Shown: one piece after another, positions 7,720-14,049 of the stretch
Layout of the letters: the number at the start of each line of letters is the position of its first letter
Numbering within the stretch: position 1 is the stretch's first letter
Assembly: GCA_027489295.1 (NCBI GenBank)
Contig: JAIYAA010000342.1
Coordinates: forward strand, 1 to 14,049
Origin: Sphingomonadales bacterium
GTDB lineage: Bacteria > Pseudomonadota > Alphaproteobacteria > Sphingomonadales > Sphingomonadaceae
DNA length: 14,049 nucleotides
Direction of reading: 5' to 3'
The notes under the pieces: generated by a model
The model's input: the letters and a program-made list of their open reading frames with translations, nothing else
The model's database searches: none
Told to the model about the DNA's origin: nothing
Translations under genes and position numbers: made by a program

Positions 7720-7803
7720 GACACCCCTCGTCCGTGTGAGCGGCAATCCTGCGCTCAATTCCCATCAAGACAATCGAGTTTTACACGGGTTCATATAAGC
7801 GGA

Positions 7804-7815
7804 GCTTGGCCAAGC
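7804..7815. promoter_or_regulatory. 12-bp perfect palindrome in the ssuC upstream region
   Basis: GCTTGGCCAAGC is a perfect 12-bp palindrome in the divergent promoter region. On the minus strand it lies 5 bp upstream of a possible -10 element TATATG (7792-7797) for the ssuC operon, about where the promoter spacer would be. No matching -35 box is evident. It could be a second regulator-binding site, but a GC-rich 12-mer palindrome can arise by chance. Confidence 0.3.
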
Positions 7816-7846
7816 CGCGCTTGCAGCCTGCAGGAGAGAAGCTTTG

Positions 7847-7874
7847 TTGAGCGCCGATACTCCTACTGCATAAC
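7847..7874 (+). promoter_or_regulatory. Predicted sigma-70-type promoter of the LysR-type regulator gene
   Basis: TTGAGC (7847-7852) and CATAAC (7869-7874) are spaced by 16 bp, each matching four of six consensus bases. The -10 falls exactly in the 6-bp centre of the proposed operator, as expected for autorepression by a LysR-type regulator. The predicted leader is short, about 25 nt, and contains the GGAGGG ribosome site. Confidence 0.45.
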
Positions 7875-7882
7875 TAGGCATT
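7859..7882. promoter_or_regulatory. Proposed LysR-type operator, copy 1
   Basis: This copy has CCTACTG (7862-7868), six bases, then TAGGCATT (7875-7882), the same words and spacing as the site at 12633-12656. The inner core CCTA-N9-TAGG (7862-7878) contains a T-N11-A pair (T7864, A7876), the standard form of LysR-type boxes. The left arm is less symmetric than in copy 2. It lies 22 bp before the regulator's ATG and about 140 bp before the ssuC ATG, so one site could serve both directions. The identity of the binding protein is inferred from position. Confidence 0.6.
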
Positions 7883-7904
7883 CGCTTGAGGGAGGGCGAA
7901 CTCG

Positions 7905-8741
7905 ATGCCGGTGAACCTGCCGACCAATATCCTGCGCAGTTTCGTGTCGATCGTCGATACGGGGTCGATGCTGCAGGCATCGGAGCAGGTGTTCCTTACC
8001 CAGTCCGCGCTCAGCCTGCAGATCAAGCGGCTCGAAGAGCTGGTGCAGCAGCCGCTGTTCCACCGCGAGGGCCTGCGGCTGGTCCTCACCCAACCAGGCG
8101 GCGTACTGCTCGATTATGCCCGCCGCGTGCTGAGCCTGCACGACGAAGCGGTGGCCGCCGTCAGTGCCGGCAAGTTCGCCGGCCCCGCCCGCGTCGGCAT
8201 GGTGCAGGATTTTGCCGAGACGATGCTGACCGGCCTCCTCGCCCGCTTCGCCGAACTGCACCCGGAGGCAGAGATCCTCGCGCGCGTCGCCGGCACGGCG
8301 GAGCTGCAGGAGCTACTCGGCCGGCGCGAGCTGGACGTGATTGTGGGATTCGCCGCTGCCGATGCCCCCGATGCGCTGGCGGTGACGCCGATGGCCTGGT
8401 TCGGCGCCACCGACCTGCTCGATCGTGAAGTGCTGCCGATCGCCGTGCTGGAGTCGCCCTGCCGCTTCCGTGAGGCGGCGATGCGCGCGCTGGAGGATGC
8501 CGGCGTGCGCTACCGGATCGCGGTGGAGACGCCCAACCTCTCCACCCTGCGCGCGGCGGTGCAGGCAGGGCTCGGCATCACCTGCCGCACCCATTTGTTC
8601 CTAAGCGACCTGACCGAAGCGGAAGATGCGCGGTTGCCCGCGCTGCCCAAGGTCGCCTGCATCGTCCAGAGCGGGGAGCTGCTCGACGAGGCGTGCACCC
8701 GCCTCGCCACGCTGACCCGGGCGCTGGTCGCCGAGCACTGA
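7905..8741 (+). CDS. LysR-family transcriptional regulator
   Basis: A 278-aa DNA-binding regulator, slightly shorter than the usual 290-310 aa of the family. The N-terminal winged helix-turn-helix is at about 8-65: LRSFVSIVDTGSMLQASEQV, then TQSALSLQIKRLEELVQQPLFHR with the typical recognition helix. A linker helix follows (VLLDYARRVLSLHDEAVAAV) and then the two-lobed effector-binding domain (about 90-270), starting ARVGMVQDFAE. The ATG at 7905 is preceded by GGAGGG. It is divergent from the ssuCB-led operon, the classical arrangement for a LysR-type regulator that controls the neighbouring operon and itself. The effector is unknown; sulfite, sulfate, a sulfonate or a thiol intermediate are reasonable guesses from context. 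It resembles neither CysB nor Cbl closely enough to use those names. Confidence 0.92.
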   Translation: MPVNLPTNILRSFVSIVDTGSMLQASEQVFLTQSALSLQIKRLEELVQQPLFHREGLRLVLTQPGGVLLDYARRVLSLHDEAVAAVSAGKFAGPARVGMVQDFAETMLTGLLARFAELHPEAEILARVAGTAELQELLGRRELDVIVGFAAADAPDALAVTPMAWFGATDLLDREVLPIAVLESPCRFREAAMRALEDAGVRYRIAVETPNLSTLRAAVQAGLGITCRTHLFLSDLTEAEDARLPALPKVACIVQSGELLDEACTRLATLTRALVAEH

Positions 8742-8836
8742 CCTATCAGCATTCCTCAACGGCGCCGCAGCCGGTTTCATTTCCGGGCCCACCGCCCTGC
8801 GCCTAGCCTTCCGTTGTTTCTATCGGAGGGTCTCTC

Positions 8837-9493
8837 ATGACGCAGCTCGCCACCCTGTTTGCCGAACTCCAGGCCGAACGCGCACGGAGCTGGGCGCCGG
8901 CGCAGCTCCAGGCCAATGCCGCGCAGCGCGCCGAACTGGTCGAACGCTACGATCCACGCCACCACGTCCAGATCGGCGAGACGGTCGAACCCTTCACGCT
9001 GATCGCGGCCACCGGCGAGGCGCTGACCCGTGACGCGCTGCTCGCGAAAGGCCCGATTGCGCTGGTGTTCTTCCGCTTCGCAGGCTGCCCGGCCTGCAAC
9101 ATCGCCTTGCCCTATTATGATCGTGCGCTGCGCCCAGAACTGGAAGCGCGCGGCATCCGCCTGATCGCGCTGAGCCCGCAAATCCCCGAACGGCTCGGCG
9201 AAATCCGCGACCGGCACGGCCTCGCCTTTATCGTCGCCAACGACCCCGACAACCAGCTGGGCGATGCGCTCGGCATCACCTTCGAGCCGAGCGAGAAGCC
9301 TGCCGTCGCCCCCGGCACCAGCTGGATCGGTGCGGTAACCGGCACCAACAGCTGGACGCTGCCCCAGCCGACGATCGTGGTGCTCGACCGCGACGCGACC
9401 GTCCGCTTCGTCGACGTCAGCCCGGACTGGCTGGCGCGCACCGAGGCGAAGACGGTGCTGGCCGCGCTGGAGGGGGTGCGTGCGGCCGCCTGA
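8837..9493 (+). CDS. Peroxiredoxin-like (AhpC/TSA, thioredoxin-fold) protein
   Basis: A 218-aa thioredoxin-fold protein of the peroxiredoxin-like group with a CPxC active site: Cys84 and Cys87 in FFRFAGCPACNIALPYY. Residues 1-45 form a charged, probably helical extension; the core follows with FTLIAATGEALTRDALL, LIALSPQIPERLGEIRDRHGLAFIVANDP and a late PQPTIVVLDRDATVRFVDV strand. Such proteins reduce peroxides or disulfides; the CxxC form is more like a disulfide reductase or atypical peroxiredoxin than a classical 2-Cys enzyme. The ATG at 8837 has GGAGGG upstream. It lies 95 bp after the LysR gene on the same strand, so co-transcription is possible but unproven. Flavin monooxygenases leak H2O2, which could explain its presence in this cluster (inference). 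It converges with the D-2-hydroxyacid dehydrogenase gene across 12 bp. Confidence 0.87.
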   Translation: MTQLATLFAELQAERARSWAPAQLQANAAQRAELVERYDPRHHVQIGETVEPFTLIAATGEALTRDALLAKGPIALVFFRFAGCPACNIALPYYDRALRPELEARGIRLIALSPQIPERLGEIRDRHGLAFIVANDPDNQLGDALGITFEPSEKPAVAPGTSWIGAVTGTNSWTLPQPTIVVLDRDATVRFVDVSPDWLARTEAKTVLAALEGVRAAA

Positions 9494-9505
9494 CCGCGCG
9501 CCGCC

Positions 9506-10453
9506 TCAATAGCCCAGCACGGGATCGACGAGATCGGACGGCCGCTCTCCCCGCGCGAAGCGGGACAGGTCGGTCGCGATCTTGTCGGCCAGCAGGTGCC
9601 GCACCGCCAGATAATTGGACGAGATGTGCGGCGTGATCCGCACCTTCGGGTGGGTATAGAGCACATGCCCGGCGGGCAGCGGTTCGGGATCGGTCACGTC
9701 GAGCGTGGCGAAGGCCAGCCGGTCCGCGTCCAGCGCGGCGAGCAGCGCGTCCTGATCGACGATCGAGCCGCGCGCGATGTTGATCAGATGGGCGTGCGGC
9801 CGCGCGTGCGCGAGCAGCGCGGCATCGACCAGGTGCCGCGTCTCCGCCGTCGCCGGCACCGCGATCACCAGATGATCGGCGGAGGCGACCACCTCCGCAG
9901 CGCTGCCGAGCAGCTGCACGCCGGACACGCCCGCGGGCTTCGCCCGGCGCCGCACCGCCGTAACCTGCGCGCCCAGTGCGAGGACGCGGCGTGCCAGCGC
10001 CTGCCCGATCGCCCCGAAGCCGAGGATGCCGACGGTGCTGCCGCTCACCCGCCCCAGCCGGCGCGGCCCCCATTGGCTGGCATCGGTCACTGCCGCGCCG
10101 ACCAGATCCTTGGCCTGCGCATAGATGGCGGCGACCACATAGTCGGCGATTTCTTCTGAGGTGACGCCGCGCCCGCAATTCACCAGCGGCGCATCGAGCA
10201 GCCAGGGCGGATAGAAATCCACCCCCGCCGAGGCGACGCAGAGCCAGCGCACCCGGCCCGGCCAAAGCGCAGGCTTGGTGTCCGCGGGGGCCGCGCGCCA
10301 GGCGGGCGCGGGCCGGACGATCAGAACGTCCGCGTCCGCAGCAGCTTCCCAAGGTCGCTCCTCAGGCACGTCGATGATCGTCGGCGCGACCGGATGGGCG
10401 GCGAGCAGCGCGCTGAACTCGGGGCCCAGCTGGTTGGCGATCACCAGGCTCAT
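9506..10453 (-). CDS. D-isomer-specific 2-hydroxyacid dehydrogenase family protein
   Basis: A 315-aa NAD(P)-dependent dehydrogenase/reductase interconverting a 2-oxoacid and a D-2-hydroxyacid. The Rossmann motif GFGAIG is at 145-150, preceded by GRVSGSTVGIL. The catalytic triad of the family is present: Arg228 in NIARGSIVD, Glu257 in DVTDPEPLP and His276 in ITPHISS. The sequence RRRAK shortly after the Rossmann strand (168-172) carries positive charge where NADPH-preferring members often do, so NADPH use is possible. The ATG at 10453 overlaps the stop of the acyl-CoA-dehydrogenase-like gene by ATGA, so the two are translationally coupled. It is the last gene of the second operon. A role on a 2-oxoacid produced from an organosulfur substrate is only inference. 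Confidence 0.92.
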   Translation of the reverse strand: MSLVIANQLGPEFSALLAAHPVAPTIIDVPEERPWEAAADADVLIVRPAPAWRAAPADTKPALWPGRVRWLCVASAGVDFYPPWLLDAPLVNCGRGVTSEEIADYVVAAIYAQAKDLVGAAVTDASQWGPRRLGRVSGSTVGILGFGAIGQALARRVLALGAQVTAVRRRAKPAGVSGVQLLGSAAEVVASADHLVIAVPATAETRHLVDAALLAHARPHAHLINIARGSIVDQDALLAALDADRLAFATLDVTDPEPLPAGHVLYTHPKVRITPHISSNYLAVRHLLADKIATDLSRFARGERPSDLVDPVLGY

Positions 10454-11625
10454 CGGCCGATGCCCAGCCCGGCGCGGCCGGCGGCGACCAAGATGGTATC
10501 GTCCTGCGGCGAATGGATACGGCTGCACAGCACGTCGCGATAGTGGCGCTCCAGCGGGTTGCGGCGGGTGAGTCCCGGATTGCCGGTCAGCTGCAGACCG
10601 ATCTCGACCGCGCGGATCGCGTTGGCGGTGGCGACGAACTTGATGTTGTTCGCCTCGATCGCGGAGGGCGGGCTGCCCGCATCCGCCGCCTGCGCCGCGG
10701 TGCGGACCAGCGTGTCGTTGACCTGGAGCAGCGCGTCGATCTCGCCGAACTTCTCCTGCACGCGCGGCAACGTCGCGAGCGGCGCGCCGAGATTGCTCGG
10801 CACCCGTTCGTTGAGATAGCCGGCGAGCCAGTCGCGCGCGGCGCGAGCCACCGCGTCGTAGATGGTCGAGATGGCAAGCGCGTTCCACAGGAAGAGCGCG
10901 CTGTCGCCCGGCTTGGGGGCCCAGTCCTCGGGCCGGCGCACGTCCACCGCGTAGGCGCCAGGGATCGACGCGTCGTTGAACTCGACCTCGTGGCTCACCG
11001 TCGCGCGCATGCCGAGATGGTCCCAGACCGTGTGGATCGTCACGCCGGGCGTGCCGGCCTGCACCAGGAAGGTGCCGACGCGCGATTCGGGCTCGTCGGT
11101 CCTGGCCCAGACGCCGTACCAGTCGAGGCCGGTCGAGCCGGTCGAATAGATCTTGGAGCCGGTGAGCGCCCAGCCTTCCGCGGTGCGCCGCGCGGTGGTG
11201 GCGGGGATGCCGCCGCGCACCGGCGTGCCGAGCTCCGGCTCGACCCGGAAGAAACCGATCAGCCCCCGCCCCTCGGCTGCCTCGCGGGCAATTTGGGCGT
11301 AGAGCTCGGGCGGCCAGCTGTTCCCCTTGCCCGCATGGAAGCTGAAGGTCATGAACAGGATCAGGCCGACCGAGGGATCGCCCTTCGACACCGCGCCGAG
11401 CACCCGCAGCGCCTCGGCATAGCCGGCCCCGCGCCCGCCGAGATGCGGCGCGACGGTCAGCCCGATCAGCCCCTCGCGGGCCAGCAGGTCGAAGCCCGCG
11501 CGCGGGAATTCGCCGCTGCGGTCATAGGCCTCGGCATGCTCGGCGAGCGTGCGCGTGACGCGATCGAGCACCTCCTGCGGCACCGGGCCGGGGGCGATCT
11601 CGGGGGCAAGGGCAAGCGTTGCCAT
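10450..11625 (-). CDS. SfnB/DszC-like acyl-CoA dehydrogenase-fold flavin oxidoreductase
   Basis: A 391-aa protein of the acyl-CoA dehydrogenase fold, but of the monooxygenase-like branch (SfnB, DszC and relatives) used in sulfur scavenging. Visible features are the N-terminal helical domain (FDLLAREGLIGLTVAPHLGG), the middle beta-domain WALTGSKIYSTGSTGLDWYGVWAR, DHLGMRATVSHEVEF, and the C-terminal RHYRDVLCSRIHSPQDD, which closely resembles the C-terminal signature of this branch. The branch usually lacks the catalytic Glu of true acyl-CoA dehydrogenases and oxygenates flavin-side substrates instead. The ATG at 11625 lies 2 bp after the stop of the binding-protein gene, whose last codons supply the AAGGAG ribosome site. 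It is the middle gene of a three-gene operon. The substrate is unknown; a sulfur heterocycle, sulfone or similar compound is likely. Confidence 0.88.
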   Translation of the reverse strand: MATLALAPEIAPGPVPQEVLDRVTRTLAEHAEAYDRSGEFPRAGFDLLAREGLIGLTVAPHLGGRGAGYAEALRVLGAVSKGDPSVGLILFMTFSFHAGKGNSWPPELYAQIAREAAEGRGLIGFFRVEPELGTPVRGGIPATTARRTAEGWALTGSKIYSTGSTGLDWYGVWARTDEPESRVGTFLVQAGTPGVTIHTVWDHLGMRATVSHEVEFNDASIPGAYAVDVRRPEDWAPKPGDSALFLWNALAISTIYDAVARAARDWLAGYLNERVPSNLGAPLATLPRVQEKFGEIDALLQVNDTLVRTAAQAADAGSPPSAIEANNIKFVATANAIRAVEIGLQLTGNPGLTRRNPLERHYRDVLCSRIHSPQDDTILVAAGRAGLGIGR

Positions 11626-11627
11626 GG

Positions 11628-12617
11628 TCAGGCTCCTTGAACGAGCAGGTCGTGAAATCGGGTATCCCAGAGCGGCCGGACATCGACCTTGGGGACCAGC
11701 CCGGCGGCGGCGAAGGTGTCCGCTACCTGCTGCTGGGACTGGATCGCGGCCTCGGTTACCGGCAGCAGCTTCATCGGCTCGCTCTGGTGGTTGAGCGCAT
11801 CCTCGACGAACGGCAGGGGTACGCCGACCGCCTGGGCGACGATCTTCGCCCATTCGGCCCGGTGCGTCTCCGTCCAGCTACGGGCCTGGCGCAGCAGCTT
11901 CAGATAGCTGCCGATCTGTTCGACACGCTCGGGATCCTCGAGCGCATTTTCGTGTGCGGTGATGATATAGTTGCCGGACAGGAATCCCAGCGCGGTCTTC
12001 AGCACGCGCGCGCCGTCCTTGGCCACCGCCCGCTGGATCGGATAGCCATAGATCGCCCAGGCATCGAGCGCACCTTGCGAGAAGGCCGCCGCGCCATCGC
12101 TGACGTTCATCGCGATCGGCTCGATGTCCCGCCACCCCAGCCCGACCGACTGCAGCATCCGGATCAGGAAATAATGGGTGGTCGTGGCACGCACATAGCC
12201 AACCCGCTTGCCCTTGAGATCGGCAAGCGACCGTATCGCCGATCCGCGCGGCACCAGCACCGCCTGGCTGTTCACGTCTCCGCGCAGCACGGCGATCTGG
12301 CGGAAGCTGTGGATCGGCGATGCCGCAGCGAAGATCGGCGGGATTTCGCTCATCGAGCCGAGGTCCAGCGAGCCGCCGTTGAGCGCCTCGACAACCAGGT
12401 TACCCGCCTGGAACTCGCTGTAGCGGATCGGGAAGTCTGGCTGGATGCCCGCCGAGCGGAACGCCAGCCGGGAATCGGCATCCCCCTTGCCGGTGATCGA
12501 TACCCGCAGCGGGCTCGCCGCGCTTCGGCCGTGGCACCCGGCAAGGGTCAGCATACCCAGCCCGATCAGGGCGGCGCGACGCGACGGGGGCGGAAGCAGG
12601 GGACCGGCAGACGACAT
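11628..12617 (-). CDS. Second sulfonate/nitrate/taurine-type ABC substrate-binding lipoprotein
   Basis: A 329-aa periplasmic binding protein of the SsuA/TauA/NrtA type. The ATG at 12617 is chosen because GAGG lies just upstream; a GTG at 12623 would add two residues and overlaps that ribosome site. The N terminus has SRRAAL (12-17), a hydrophobic run and lipobox LAGC with Cys28, so it is a likely Tat- or Sec-exported lipoprotein. Family features include ALNGGSLDLGSMSEIPPIFAA, LADLKGKRVGYVRATTTHYFL and GALDAWAIYGYP, which parallel segments of the first binding protein, but the two differ at most positions and so probably bind different ligands. It leads an operon with the SfnB/DszC-like and D-2-hydroxyacid dehydrogenase genes. 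No permease or ATPase gene accompanies it; the SsuBC pair at 6143-7719 is the obvious candidate partner. Confidence 0.9.
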   Translation of the reverse strand: MSSAGPLLPPPSRRAALIGLGMLTLAGCHGRSAASPLRVSITGKGDADSRLAFRSAGIQPDFPIRYSEFQAGNLVVEALNGGSLDLGSMSEIPPIFAAASPIHSFRQIAVLRGDVNSQAVLVPRGSAIRSLADLKGKRVGYVRATTTHYFLIRMLQSVGLGWRDIEPIAMNVSDGAAAFSQGALDAWAIYGYPIQRAVAKDGARVLKTALGFLSGNYIITAHENALEDPERVEQIGSYLKLLRQARSWTETHRAEWAKIVAQAVGVPLPFVEDALNHQSEPMKLLPVTEAAIQSQQQVADTFAAAGLVPKVDVRPLWDTRFHDLLVQGA

Positions 12618-12631
12618 GAACACCTCGATTC

Positions 12632-12656
12632 AATGCCTACTGTAACGATAGGCATT
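12632..12656. promoter_or_regulatory. Proposed LysR-type operator, copy 2 (perfect dyad)
   Basis: AATGCCTA (12632-12639) and TAGGCATT (12649-12656) form a perfect 8-bp inverted repeat around 9 bp. The core CCTA-N9-TAGG has T12638 and A12650 as a T-N11-A pair. CCTACTG-N6-TAGGCATT is shared exactly, including spacing, with 7862-7882. It sits 14 bp upstream of the second binding-protein ATG, so it must overlap or lie downstream of that promoter, which fits repression better than classical activation. A weak -35-like TTGGAG is at 12663-12668 on the minus strand; no clear -10 was found. Confidence 0.65.
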
Positions 12657-12737
12657 AGATCGCTCCAAGGAGGATTGCTTGGCCGCATATTAGCTGGGCT
12701 CAATCGCCCCGCTGGGCTACCGCCGGCGCGCCACCCG

Positions 12738-13829
12738 CTATCGGGTCAGGCGCAACCGGAGCAGCACCGTCGCCGGATCCGGATAGTTCTTGTAATAGAT
12801 GCCGGTCGACGGCGTGTAGCTCGTTCCCACCGGCGCGTCGGCGCCGAGGAGGTTCTTGCCCTCCAGCGCGATCTGGAAGCGATCGTCCTTCGGTACCCAG
12901 GTGATCGCGCCGTTGACGAAGGTCTGGCCCGGCACCCGGTCCTGCGGGCGGTGCAGCGCGCTGGTATAGAAGCTGCTCTGATATTGCGCATTGACCGCGA
13001 AGCGCAACTTCGCGGTGTCCTTCAGCGGCAAGGTGTAGGTGCCACCGCCCGAGAAGCTCCATTCGGGCGCATTGACCAGCGGGTTGCCATCGGCATTCAC
13101 GCCCGCGCCGCCAGCACCCTTATATTCGTCGTACTTCGCCTTGAGATAGCCGCCCGAGGCCTGGAACGACAGGCGCGAGGTCGCGCGCAGGTCGTTTTCC
13201 AGCTCGATCCCCCAGCTATGCGCCTTGCCGGCATTGCCGCGCCGCGAACCGACATAGGCGGGATCGTAGAACGACACCTGCAGGTCACGATAGTCGTTGT
13301 AGAATATGGCCAGGTTGCTGTGCAGCGCCTTGGCCAGCGCCGTCACCTTCAGCCCGCCTTCATAGGTCGAGACCTTTTCCGGGTTGAACGGCAATGTCGC
13401 GAGGTCGAGCCGGGTGGCGCGATTGTCGAACCCGCCCGATTTGAAGCCGCGCGCGAAACTCAGATATTGCAGCACCCCCGGCGACCACTGCGCCTGGAGC
13501 GACACCTTGGGGGTCAGCGCCCGCCACGTATCGGCAGCACTCCCCGGGATCGACTGGGCGACGACCTGGCGATTGTCGTCGATGACCTTGTTGTCGAAGG
13601 TGAAGCGCTTGCGCTCGATCGTCCCCCGCAGGCCGCCCGTCAGGCTGAACACAGGCCCTACGCGATAGGTCGCCTCGCCGAAGATCGCATAGGCGTCCGT
13701 ATAGGTGACGTTGTGCGCGCGCAGCCTGCTCACCGGCGCGGTGGCGGCGGTGCCTGGTGCCGTCCTGCTTTTCGATGCTCGCTCCGCGCCTTCGCTCATT
13801 GCGAGTGCGAACCTGCCAATCGCTGACAT
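12738..13829 (-). pseudogene. TonB-dependent outer-membrane receptor, C-terminal barrel fragment
   Basis: The C-terminal half of a TonB-dependent receptor, an outer-membrane active transporter. Recognisable barrel sequence starts near 13724 (LRAHNVTYTDAYAIFGEATYRVG), then GLRGTIERKRF, SFARGFKSGGFDNR, NPEKVSTYEGGLK, NLAIFYNDYRDLQVSFYD, GIELENDL and the final GKNLLGADAPVGTSYTP strand region. About 330 residues remain of a usual 700-800; signal peptide, plug domain and the first barrel strands are absent. The frame stays open upstream, but that part is Arg-rich and not barrel-like. An ATG at 13829 with GGAGG upstream gives a 363-aa reading frame whose first 35 residues look foreign, including SEGAERASKSRTAPG. 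The last residues, LLRLRLTR, lack the usual terminal aromatic residue. It is best read as a non-functional remnant with a junction near 13.74 kb; a divergent intact gene is unlikely. Confidence 0.75.
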
Positions 13830-14049
13830 CCTAACCCTCCACTTCTCTGCGCGTAAAAGCCCCACCCCTGCTCGAGATCGCTTCAATCCCGCGTGCGGCG
13901 CGTTTGCTCGTTGTCTCTGTCCATTAAGCGGTAAGCGCGGTCTGCAGGCCGCCTTGCGGCATCGTCGATAGCCGGGATGCTTGCCGCCTTTGACGAGGGC
14001 GTTGGTGGTGCAGGAAGTTTCGGGTTCTACGAGCAGTCCTACGAGCACT
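13830..14049. other. No recognisable gene; sequence upstream of the truncated receptor
   Basis: Both strands have open frames here but their translations are Arg-, Pro- or Ser-rich with no recognised motif. The segment does not resemble the plug or early barrel of a TonB-dependent receptor, although it occupies the place where that coding sequence should be. It may belong to a recombined intergenic region or the edge of a mobile element outside the window. No transposase motif or clear terminal inverted repeat is visible. Confidence 0.4.

Noticed and set aside
8742..8836. A third operator-like match (CCTATCAGCATT) between the LysR and peroxiredoxin-like genes
   Set aside because: It lacks the TAGG arm and the conserved spacing, so it does not match the CCTACTG-N6-TAGGCATT pattern.
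9494..9505. Bidirectional terminator between the convergent peroxiredoxin-like and dehydrogenase genes
   Set aside because: The gap is only 12 bp and shows no stem with a T-rich tail; no terminator can be supported.
12632..12656. Inverted repeat read as an RNA hairpin or riboswitch in the binding-protein leader
   Set aside because: The matching copy at 7859-7882 has a poorer hairpin and opposite orientation relative to the gene it precedes most closely. A DNA operator explains both copies better.
12693..12718. Direct repeat GCTGGGCT, two copies 18 bp apart, downstream of the receptor fragment
   Set aside because: Short, GC-rich and without further copies or links to other elements; probably chance.
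11619..13826. 735-codon plus-strand open frame spanning the second binding protein and receptor fragment
   Set aside because: It crosses two recognised minus-strand genes and their intergenic operator, and shows no domain. It is an antisense shadow.
13750..14049. Insertion-sequence end at the right edge
   Set aside because: No transposase motif, terminal inverted repeat or target duplication can be identified within the available bases; only the abrupt loss of receptor homology is supported.

Overview
The window is GC-rich, densely coded DNA from a Gram-negative bacterium. The TonB-dependent receptor fragment, lipoprotein solute-binding proteins with twin-arginine-like signals, base composition and gene content fit an alphaproteobacterium, most likely a sphingomonad. 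That taxonomic call is inference from gene style, not from a marker gene. No rRNA, tRNA, CRISPR array or intact insertion sequence was seen.

The theme is uptake and breakdown of organic sulfur compounds. On the minus strand, a tightly packed operon runs from 7719 down to 1433. It encodes an SsuC-type permease, an SsuB-type ATPase, a cysteine dioxygenase-like thiol dioxygenase (frameshifted here), a three-domain rhodanese with one active cysteine, an SsuD-like flavin monooxygenase, an SsuA-like lipoprotein binding protein and a class II aldolase/adducin-family protein. The first four genes are joined by three consecutive 4-bp ATGA overlaps. A strong UUCG-loop hairpin terminator (1365-1402) closes the operon. 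Beyond it lies a second flavin monooxygenase of the NtaA/DszA type, which runs off the left edge.

Divergent from the transporter operon, on the plus strand, are a LysR-type regulator (7905-8741) and a CPxC peroxiredoxin-like protein (8837-9493). A second minus-strand operon meets them head-on: another sulfonate/nitrate-type binding protein (11628-12617), an SfnB/DszC-like acyl-CoA-dehydrogenase-fold oxidoreductase and a D-2-hydroxyacid dehydrogenase. This operon has no permease or ATPase of its own in the window, so it may share the SsuBC pair.

The most interesting signal is regulatory. A matching motif, CCTACTG-N6-TAGGCATT, occurs with identical spacing upstream of the LysR gene (overlapping its predicted -10 box) and immediately upstream of the second binding-protein gene. 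Its core, CCTA-N9-TAGG, has the T-N11-A form of LysR-type operators. This suggests the regulator controls both operons and itself.

The right end holds only the C-terminal barrel half of a TonB-dependent receptor. It is joined to unrelated sequence near 13.74 kb, which points to a recombination scar.
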